Shown piece by piece: positions 53,901-59,218 of a stretch of DNA of 64,000 nt (its first letter is position 1; each line of letters opens with the position of its first letter). Below the pieces are notes generated by a model. It had not been told where the DNA came from, ran no database searches, and saw nothing but the letters and a program-made list of their open reading frames with translations. The DNA is from CAYSPG01 sp964432885 (GTDB taxonomy: Bacteria; Bacteroidota; Bacteroidia; AKYH767-A; OLB10): contig CAYSPG010000017.1 of the NCBI GenBank assembly GCA_964432885.1, positions 1 to 64,000 of the forward strand, in the 5' to 3' direction. Position numbers and translations under genes: made by a program.

Positions 53901-55308
53901 AGTTTAGCGATACGTAACCCAGCCTTTCGTTATAGGTAAATTCGGTTGGCGATAATTTTTTTGCGTTTGTAATTATCTCATAATCCTGTTGCGGTGCAAA
54001 GTTGTAAAGCGAAGCCAGCGGATCTAATGTTGATGATGCAGTGGTTAATCCGCGTACACCGGGATAATTGCGTAACAGTTTTGAGTAAAGATTATTGGAT
54101 AACGAATCGGAAGGATAAACAGATGAACCCTGGCCAACAAATAAATTAGAGTACGGATTGTACTCGCCCAAATCCTGAAGGGCAACAAGGTTGCGTGTGT
54201 TATCAGTGGTATTAAAATTTACCTGTGTTACCCACACTTCAATTTTGGTAATGTTGATGGGAGTAACTATTGTGGGCAGGCGGCTTAATGCTTCATCATA
54301 ATGTTCGCGAAAGTATTGTGCAATGTAAAAGTGGCGGTTGGCTTCGTACTGGTCGGCAGGAATTTCGAAGTTGGTTATTTGACCTCCGCCCGGTGGAACA
54401 TTAATGGTGGATGCCTGCCCTTTTTGTTGCGAGAAGATGGAGGTTACAGCCATGCGGCCAAACTGCAATTGAGTTTTTATTCCAAACAAACTTTGGCTTC
54501 CGGTAATAAGTGTGCTGTTAAGCGGCAGGCTTACGTTACCGGCTTCTATCTTCCTTATAATCTCGTCTTCGTAACCGGTGTATTCAAGTTTCATTTGGTT
54601 TTCGAAATCAAAACTTGCTTCGGTATTGTAGTTTACGCTTAGTTTTAATTTGTCGCCAATGTTTCCAATTACGTTCATTTGAATTTCCATGTCGAAATCA
54701 AAATTGGAATTGCGCCTTTGCTTTTCAGGAATCTGCGGATTGTTAATTTTATTTATCTGTACACCAAAGCGCAACTTGGCCGAACCCTGCGGGCGAATGT
54801 CAATGGTGTTGCCGCCAAATATTCTATCAAAGCCTTCGCCACCTACATATATTTTGGGGATAAGCGGTTTTCGTGTTATGGCATCTTCGCCTTCTGACCG
54901 TTCGCGCCAGTATTTTTTTGTTGACTTTTTAAATTCATCTTCTTTAAACTCTTCAAACGTCATGTAACTTGGGTTGCGAAAAAATTCGCTGCCCATGCTT
55001 TCGGTAATATCGTACTCGCGTGTTTCGGGATTGTATTCAACACTTGAGTTTATGTTTGATGGGTCGGTGCCATAAAGGGGGCTTTCATCGTATTTGTTAG
55101 AATACCTGTCGGTAAGCCTGTCGTGAAACGGATACGGAAGTTTGGATGTATCTTTTTTGGTAGTGTCTTCGGGAAACGGGGCTGTTACGGTTCCGGTTAA
55201 ATCATTGTAAGGCGAAAACGAAGAAGGGCTGCCGCCTCCGCTATTGTAAAAAAACGGAAAGGCAAAAACACTTAATGTGGTATATGTGAGTAAACGAGTA
55301 CCTGTCAA
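47968..55308 (-). CDS. sprA: T9SS outer-membrane translocon SprA (SovA)
   Basis: 2446-aa giant 36-strand-type beta-barrel that forms the protein-conducting channel of the type IX secretion system and is needed for gliding. The N-terminus (about 1-25) is a hydrophobic export signal; DIRPQGSAKLRFGVQINKINNPQIPE and the repeated NYNTEASFDFENQMKLEYTG-like barrel strands are SprA N-terminal-domain marks. Later parts include GYGYNRAKLAWYGIDP, SYYPDERGPYN and FWMMDPFNGD. A Lys/Pro-rich stretch (PPKPKEKKPKAEPKPKA, then PKPPVKKKEKE) lies near residue 1930. The protein ends in aromatic/Phe-rich barrel strands. An in-frame TAG upstream and no ATG leave TTG (55308) as the only plausible start. Confidence 0.96.
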   Translation of the reverse strand: MTGTRLLTYTTLSVFAFPFFYNSGGGSPSSFSPYNDLTGTVTAPFPEDTTKKDTSKLPYPFHDRLTDRYSNKYDESPLYGTDPSNINSSVEYNPETREYDITESMGSEFFRNPSYMTFEEFKEDEFKKSTKKYWRERSEGEDAITRKPLIPKIYVGGEGFDRIFGGNTIDIRPQGSAKLRFGVQINKINNPQIPEKQRRNSNFDFDMEIQMNVIGNIGDKLKLSVNYNTEASFDFENQMKLEYTGYEDEIIRKIEAGNVSLPLNSTLITGSQSLFGIKTQLQFGRMAVTSIFSQQKGQASTINVPPGGGQITNFEIPADQYEANRHFYIAQYFREHYDEALSRLPTIVTPINITKIEVWVTQVNFNTTDNTRNLVALQDLGEYNPYSNLFVGQGSSVYPSDSLSNNLYSKLLRNYPGVRGLTTASSTLDPLASLYNFAPQQDYEIITNAKKLSPTEFTYNERLGYVSLNSELRNDQALAVAFEYTVGNKVYRVGELTTSGIEAPNLLIVKLLRGRNYNTTLDTWKLMMKNVYNLNSFQISRDKFRLDVLYYDNAAGNYIRQLPEGSNEPNISGKSLIRILNLDNLNSQGDATQFGDGVFDYTEGLTVNSNSGRIIFPCVEPFGRYLQAKFVNQTTADKYIFNELYDSTKTIALAQGKNKFTLKGSYQSSSGSEISLNAINIPQGSVKVTAGGTPLVENQDYTVDYNLGRVKIINSSVLNSATPIQVSLESNSLFAIQSKTLLGTRIDYKFSKDFTLGGTYLHLNERPITQKVNIGDEPISNSIFGIDGTYKTDSRFITKLVDKLPFIDTKEKSSVSLVGEFAYLKPGHSKAIGKKGNAYIDDFEGTQSTIDIKTPSTWFLSSVPRFQSAIFPEFDYVAASGDTLGYGYNRAKLAWYGIDPTVFYRNSAPAGISDDELSNHNVREISERELFPNREYAQGQIPSMQVLNLSYYPDERGPYNYDATGTSISGGTDSTTGKLLQPQDRWAGIMRKLETNNFEESNVQYIQFWMMDPFNGDVPNDDPNNSGELYFNLGDISEDILRDGFESYENGIPVSATNANQIRTNVWGRSSTVQNTLYAFDTDQGTRDQQDVGLDGFNDGDESTHFKSNFLDLLSGLTGTPKTELENDPSSDNYHYFRGDDLDNAGAGILLRYKDFNGVEGNSPVAGGGNFISSATQVPDAEDVGVGQGRTNGMEVDENYFQYKVEIDQGQLQVGQNYVADVLDLSNGYGIRNNSVKPIKWYLIKIPVNDINRQKFGQIEDLKSVKFIRMFAKGFNKPIVLRFARLELLRGEWRKYEYNLADQFCANCVPPATFDVGAVSLEENGDRDPINYVLPPDFEREVDVTSTNQRQLNEQSLSIRMCELKEGDLRMAYKTTKVDMRNYKHVKMVIHAEAFKNVNPNQVPADGDLYAVIRLGTDFKDNYYEYRIPLKISPFGDNSATSVWPDKNNFDIDLERLTQAKLNRNNAGTSFTMEYSEKDGDNLIYIKGNPTLSEVKTMMLGVWNPAEPFEPNPNTNDLCVEVWFNEFRMSEFSEKGGWATVARAQVKLADLGNVSLSGGHSTHGFGSLESKISERTKEDVTNYDVATSLELGKFLPASTGITVPLYFGYGEVFSNPQYDPLDPDIEFDRSLNSINDAGRKSTRKRISQDYTRRKSLNFTNVKKNKTGKNASKSRIYDVENLNFTYGYTEVYRRNITTEFDMQKDYLGAIGYNFNTNPKGITPFAKLKGKSKYLKPIKDFNFNLIPASFNFRWDVMRHLGETQLRDITNADAIIPATYDKNFTMGRQYGLSWDITKSIKFEFNANNQGKIDEPEGKLDTEAKKDSVRKNFWAMGRNIDYMHDGSLSYNLPLNKIPLTDWINVNARYGATYHWNASPLIANQQSGSYNLNTALGNTIQNSNTKQLNNSLNMTTLYNKFKFYKKITAPPKPKEKKPKAEPKPKAATDSLANDTSKVKTPKPPVKKKEKEYSQAFKTVAKIFFGLKNVSVNWSETNGMLLPGFTKQSEILGQNWYKDGGSTRGAPGFAFTMGDQDGGIRQRAARSGWLTIDTTFNSQFTRTYQENVTGRASIEPLQGLVIDLNASRNYSKNISENFHVTGAGEYKDFGHTEGGNFSMSYFTWNTAFIKDRKDYSSSIFETFAANRRIISERLAAEKSFSSGLDSAGYNDGYGATQQDVIILSFLAAYTKKNASTSSLDMFPKIPKPNWTVRYDGLSKLPLFKNIFQNITLNHGYRSTYNVSAFTTDVSYVAGGNVRDQVNNFIPGRQIAGVTLSEQFSPLIGVDITWKNKKNNSAPAKRGSVSSGGGGNITTRVEFKRDRNISLALAGIQVTEVKGKELTIGAGYRIPNVKLPFKALRNITSRKSNDLNITLDFSIRKNTTVLRKLVENTNQPTAGLTVITIDTKADYTLNERLNISLYFKKTINTPVISTSYPSATTLAGIEIRFTLSQ

Positions 55309-55388
55309 AGCGGTTTGGTATTTGGTGTAATCAGGATAATGTGTATCAAAAAAATTTTCCGGCTAAAAATAAGACAAATTAATCAATT

Positions 55389-55426
55389 TGAGGTTCATGG
55401 TTGATGGTTGATTTCGGTTTATAGTT
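55389..55426 (-). repeat. AACNNNN heptanucleotide array between ruvA and sprA
   Basis: On the minus strand: AACTATA, AACCGAA, a 3-nt break (ATC), AACCATC, AACCATG, AACCTCA. It points towards the sprA start. Confidence 0.7.
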
Positions 55427-55451
55427 TTAATGCCTTCTCACTATTCACATC

Positions 55452-56039
55452 TCACAAATTCTTTAAAGCCATTTTAATTAACTCTTCAACAGAATTTTCG
55501 GTCTGTGTGTTTTTAATAATTTTATCTAATTCTTTTTCGGCTGCGGTGCGGTTAAATCCTAAAGTTAATAAAGCACTTAACGCTTGATTTTTATTTGTAT
55601 TGTGAGATTTCTGAAAAATTATTCCCGTAGTGTCGGTTTTTGAGGCTTTGTCTTTTAGGTCAACTATAATGCGCTGTGCCGTTTTTTCACCAATGCCTTT
55701 TACTTTTTTAAATAAGGCAACATTGGCAGTGGCAATGCCTTCGTAAATTTCTGTGGCACTAAGTGACGACAGTAATACCATGGCACTATTGCCTCCCACA
55801 CCCGAAACCGATACCAGCAGGCGAAACAGTTTTCGCTCATCGGCAGTGGCAAAACCGTAGCTGCGCGGCAGGTCATCGCGCACATAAATTTGTTCGGTAA
55901 ACAGCTTTTGGCTGGCCCCTTCTGTTAATCCCGAAAATGTGGTAAGCGAAATAGCCAGCGAGTAGCCAATGCCACCGCTTTCGATAACTGCATGTGTAGG
56001 TGTAAGGGTGGTTATTTTACCTTGTATATAGTCAAGCAC
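55452..56039 (-). CDS. ruvA: Holliday junction helicase subunit RuvA (GTG start)
   Basis: 195-aa junction-binding subunit that targets RuvB for branch migration. The OB domain opens LDYIQGKITTLTPTHAVIESGGIGY; the helix-hairpin-helix pairs are LLVSVSGVGGNSAMVLLSSL and KVKGIGEKTAQRIIVDLKDK; domain III (about 147-195, NKNQALSALLTLGF) binds RuvB. The start is GTG (56039). It precedes sprA on the same strand with a 143-bp spacer that includes a heptamer array. ruvB is not in the window. Confidence 0.95.
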   Translation of the reverse strand: MLDYIQGKITTLTPTHAVIESGGIGYSLAISLTTFSGLTEGASQKLFTEQIYVRDDLPRSYGFATADERKLFRLLVSVSGVGGNSAMVLLSSLSATEIYEGIATANVALFKKVKGIGEKTAQRIIVDLKDKASKTDTTGIIFQKSHNTNKNQALSALLTLGFNRTAAEKELDKIIKNTQTENSVEELIKMALKNL

Positions 56040-56361
56040 TGCTAATTATTTTTTTAAGGTTTGAGGTGGTGAGGCAAGGCGCAAAAGCCATTAGATGTGG
56101 TAAAAGATGGTATAAGAAATACTTAAAAGGTGTTTACGTTTTTGCAACGCTGCCTTGGGCGGATGAACTATTTTTAAAATATAAATTTAAACTGCCTCAA
56201 AGATAAAATATATAAACAACTCCAAAACGGCATTTTTTTGCTTTTACTCCTTAGGTGTTATAACACGAGGCTGGAGCCTCGCGCTTACGGAGTTATTCAA
56301 GTTTAATCCCTGCAGGCCTTCGGGATTTCTTAACTTAAGGGCAGTGGCCTCTCGCTTACGG
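56040..56361. other. Spacer ruvA / response regulator with palindromic repeats
   Basis: 322 bp without a credible ORF. The half nearest the response regulator (56264-56361) carries three palindromic elements. The other half contains nothing I recognise apart from what must be the ruvA promoter. Confidence 0.6.
56264..56361. repeat. Cluster of palindromic intergenic repeats
   Basis: Element 1: GAGGCT-GG-AGCCTC (56267-56280) followed by GCGCTTACGG. Element 2: AATCCC ... GGGATT (56304-56327) around an internal GCAGGCC. Element 3: GGCCTCTCGCTTACGG (56346-56361), a partial copy of element 1 that runs up to the response-regulator stop codon. The shared CCTC(G/T)CGCTTACGG tail shows elements 1 and 3 are related. 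Confidence 0.7.
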
Positions 56362-57717
56362 TTAATCGTGTTTTTCGCGATTAAGGAGGCGGTAAATTGT
56401 ACTTTTTCCGATGCCTAATTTTTGCGCGGCTTCAATAACATTGTTATTGCACTTTTCAAGATAATGAAGGATTATTTTTTTTTCGTACTGCTCAAGTGTC
56501 ATTCCCTGCGAAAGCAATTCGCCACTCAAATCTCCTTCGCTAAAAATTATGTCATCGGCATGTATGCTGTCATCGTTAGACATTACGGTGGCAAGTTCGA
56601 TAACCGACTTTAGTTCGCGCACATTGCCCGGATAATTGTACTGGAGAAGTTTTTGTTGCGCATCGGCAGTAAGCTGTTTAATGCCGGTTGAATTTTCTTT
56701 CGAAAAATTTTCAATAAAAAACTTTGCAAGCAACACAATGTCCTTATCGCGTTCGCGCAAAGGCGGAAGTTTTATCTGCAAGCCATACAAGCGATAGTAT
56801 AAATCTTCGCGAAAGCGATGCTGCTTAACTTCATCGGTAAGGTTGCGGTGCGTGGCAACGATGATGCGTGTGTTTATTTTTATGGTTTTGTTTGAGCCTA
56901 CACGCACCACTTCTTTTTCCTGCAACACGCGAAGTAGCTTTGCCTGAAGCGACAAGTCAAGCTCTGCAATTTCATCAAGAAAAAGTGTGCCTCCGTTTGA
57001 TTCTTCAAACTTGCCAATACGCTCGGTCATGGCACCTGTAAAGGAGCCTTTTTCATGGCCAAACAGTTCGGACTCGGCAAGTTCTTTGGGAATGGCAGCC
57101 ATGTTTACCGCCACAAACGGGCCTTTTTTTAATACCGAGTTATAGTGTATGGCTTTGGCAACTTCTTCTTTTCCGGTGCCGGTTTCGCCCGTAATTACTG
57201 TGGTTATGTTTGACGAAATGGCTTTTTCAATGAGCGAAAAAATTTTTTTAAAGTTTTCGCTTTTGCCAATCAGGCGTTTTTGAAAATCATATTTTTTTTC
57301 AACTTCTTTCTCGAGCAGTGCAATTTTTTTCTTTAATGCCTGTTGCTGTTTAATTTTCTCAACTGTGTTTAACAGCTTATCGCGAATATCTTTAGACTTA
57401 ACAAAGTAATCGTATGCGCCCTGCTTAAGCAGTTCAAGTGCAGTGTCAATTTTATCCTGTTCGGATATGATGATGGCATCGGCATCGGGCAACTGCTCTT
57501 TTATTTTGGCAAGCAGCGTGGCCCCATCGGTATCGGGCAGGCGGTAATCAAGTGTTATTATATCGGGATTTTGGTGAAGGTTTTTTAACACGTCTTTTCC
57601 AGATTTAAAAGCCTTTACCTCATGGTCGGGGTTCATGGCAAGTATATATGTTAAAAATTCGCTATACCACTCGTCATCTTCAACCACAAAAATTTTAAAT
57701 ACGCCCTGCGTTGCCAT
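56362..57717 (-). CDS. Sigma54-dependent response regulator (NtrC family)
   Basis: 451 aa. REC domain (about 6-125) with acidic pocket VVEDDE, phospho-acceptor Asp57 in ITLDYRLPD and Lys in FVKSKD; a coiled linker; AAA+ sigma54-activator domain with Walker A GETGTGKEE, the sigma54-contacting loop GSFTGAM (usually GAFTGA), Walker B GGTLFLDEIAEL and RFREDLYYRL; a Fis-type HTH (NNVIEAAQKLGIGKSTIYRLL). It activates transcription from -24/-12 promoters on phosphorylation. No histidine kinase is adjacent, so it is an orphan here. It starts 18 bp after the permease gene and is probably cotranscribed with it. Confidence 0.94.
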   Translation of the reverse strand: MATQGVFKIFVVEDDEWYSEFLTYILAMNPDHEVKAFKSGKDVLKNLHQNPDIITLDYRLPDTDGATLLAKIKEQLPDADAIIISEQDKIDTALELLKQGAYDYFVKSKDIRDKLLNTVEKIKQQQALKKKIALLEKEVEKKYDFQKRLIGKSENFKKIFSLIEKAISSNITTVITGETGTGKEEVAKAIHYNSVLKKGPFVAVNMAAIPKELAESELFGHEKGSFTGAMTERIGKFEESNGGTLFLDEIAELDLSLQAKLLRVLQEKEVVRVGSNKTIKINTRIIVATHRNLTDEVKQHRFREDLYYRLYGLQIKLPPLRERDKDIVLLAKFFIENFSKENSTGIKQLTADAQQKLLQYNYPGNVRELKSVIELATVMSNDDSIHADDIIFSEGDLSGELLSQGMTLEQYEKKIILHYLEKCNNNVIEAAQKLGIGKSTIYRLLNREKHD

Positions 57718-57735
57718 GGTGCAAAGAAAATTAAA

Positions 57736-58950
57736 TTAATAAAACCTGCTTAGTAACCTGGTTGATGTAATCCATGAAGCTATGGCACCAATAATAAATA
57801 CAATGCAAAACACATATATAAAATCCATTGCCTGTATGCTTACCGGATATGCGTCAACAATAAAAGCTTCGGCATTGCCAAGTTTTATGATTCCAAACTT
57901 TTGCTGCGCAAAGCAAATAGCCCACCCCAGTGTTAAGCCTGTTACAATTCCAATCAGGGTAATTAATATGCCCTGGGTAAAAAAAATACTTCGTATAAGT
58001 TTAAACGTTGCGCCTAAGTTTTTTAGTGTTTTAATATCTTCCTTTTTTTCGACCACCAGCATGGTAAGCGTGCCCAGTATATTAAATATGCCAATTACCA
58101 TAATAAAACTAAGTATTAAAAATACAGCCCATTTTTCGGACTTTAAAATTTTGTTTAGCAACTCATGCTGTTCAATGCGTGTTTTTACATCGTAGTTTTT
58201 TCCAAGCATTGCCGCAAGCTTTTCTTTTATTTCATCTTCATCGGCATTTGGATTAAGCCCTATTTCGATGGCCGAAATTTTTTGTTCATCGCCAAGCAAG
58301 TTGTGGATAAACGAAAGCGGCACCAATATGTACTTTGAGTCAAAATCCTGTTGAATTGAAAAAACCCCTCCCGTATTTATCAAAGCATTTTTAAAAACTT
58401 CTTCGGGCAGCAACACATTGCCTGCATTTTTATCAGGCACATAAACCGACAGTGGCGACATGGCAGCCTGCAAGTTAAGTGATAGCCCATAGGCAATGCC
58501 TGCTCCCGCAATGGCAAAACTGTTTTGGCCATCGGTAAGAAGTGCGCTGCCATCAATAATTTTTTTTTCAATGTTGTTTACTTTTAAAAAGTTGCTGTCA
58601 ACACCTTTTAGCGTGGCAATAAACTGACGGTCGTTACACTTTACCAACGCATTTTCTTCGCGCGTAAGCGAAACAGATTTAACGCCTCCGGTTTGTTTTA
58701 TCTGGTTAAGTATGTTTTGGTCAGAATTAAAAGTTTTTCCAACGTGTGCTGTAATTTTAATGTCGGGGTCAAACGAATTGTAAAGCGAGGTAACCAAATC
58801 GCCAAAGCCATTAAACACACTAAGCACAGTAACCAAAGCCATGGAGCCAACAAACACACCCATTACCGACACCAATGAAATGATGTTGATGATGTTGTGC
58901 GATTTTTTTCCGAGCAGGTATCGCTTTGCAATTTTTAATGAGAGGTTCAT
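57736..58950 (-). CDS. ABC permease of the LolC/LolE-FtsX type
   Basis: 404-aa inner-membrane protein: one N-terminal TM (IINIISLVSVMGVFVGSMALVTVLSVFNGF), a periplasmic domain (about 50-265) and three TMs after AVFLILSFIMVIGIFNILGTL, with VVEKKEDIKTLKNLGATFKLI before TM3. The opening IAKRYLLGKKSHNIINIIS is typical of LolC/E, which release lipoproteins from the inner membrane to the outer-membrane pathway. In a T9SS organism rich in lipoproteins such a role fits; the LolD ATPase is not in the window. It lies between porW and a sigma54 regulator. Confidence 0.88.
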   Translation of the reverse strand: MNLSLKIAKRYLLGKKSHNIINIISLVSVMGVFVGSMALVTVLSVFNGFGDLVTSLYNSFDPDIKITAHVGKTFNSDQNILNQIKQTGGVKSVSLTREENALVKCNDRQFIATLKGVDSNFLKVNNIEKKIIDGSALLTDGQNSFAIAGAGIAYGLSLNLQAAMSPLSVYVPDKNAGNVLLPEEVFKNALINTGGVFSIQQDFDSKYILVPLSFIHNLLGDEQKISAIEIGLNPNADEDEIKEKLAAMLGKNYDVKTRIEQHELLNKILKSEKWAVFLILSFIMVIGIFNILGTLTMLVVEKKEDIKTLKNLGATFKLIRSIFFTQGILITLIGIVTGLTLGWAICFAQQKFGIIKLGNAEAFIVDAYPVSIQAMDFIYVFCIVFIIGAIASWITSTRLLSRFY

Positions 58951-59062
58951 TTACACATTATGCACATTAGCTAAAGTGAAAAAAGCATTTTTTATAAAAA
59001 TAAATTGCGCTTAAAAAAACCAGCATGCACCTGCAAACAAAACCGAAATTAAAACCAAACCT

Positions 59063-59080
59063 GTTTAGTTATTACTAAAC
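59063..59080 (-). terminator. Weak hairpin overlapping the stop codon of the small ORF
   Basis: GTTTAGT / ACTAAAC with a 4-nt loop; on the minus strand it is followed within 10 bp by a T-rich run. The stem is AT-rich, so termination would be weak. Confidence 0.3.
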
Positions 59081-59208
59081 TGCTCTTTAATTTTTGCTAT
59101 GCGTGCTTTGGTTTCTTCAAAAGTGCGCGCTCGCAATTTCGAAATTTTTTCAACTTCGGTTTTGATATCGGTTGATGTATTGGCTTTTATTTGGTTATTG
59201 GTTGACAT
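59065..59208 (-). CDS. Small charged helical protein downstream of porW
   Basis: 47 aa if started at the ATG at 59208 (MSTNNQIKANTSTDIK...). It has a hydrophilic N-terminus and a strongly charged amphipathic helix (EVEKISKLRARTFEETKARIAKIKEQF), no signal peptide and no membrane segment. It starts 10 bp after the porW/sprE stop on the same strand, so it is probably in the same transcript. I do not recognise the family. The close spacing and regular helix pattern argue that it is real, but the short length leaves doubt. Confidence 0.5.
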   Translation of the reverse strand: MSTNNQIKANTSTDIKTEVEKISKLRARTFEETKARIAKIKEQFSNN

Positions 59209-59218
59209 TGTGCTTTGG

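Noticed and set aside
49093..54967. Several open plus-strand frames of 60-113 codons inside sprA
   Set aside because: They are opposite-strand images of a conserved 2446-aa gene and lack start context or recognisable products.
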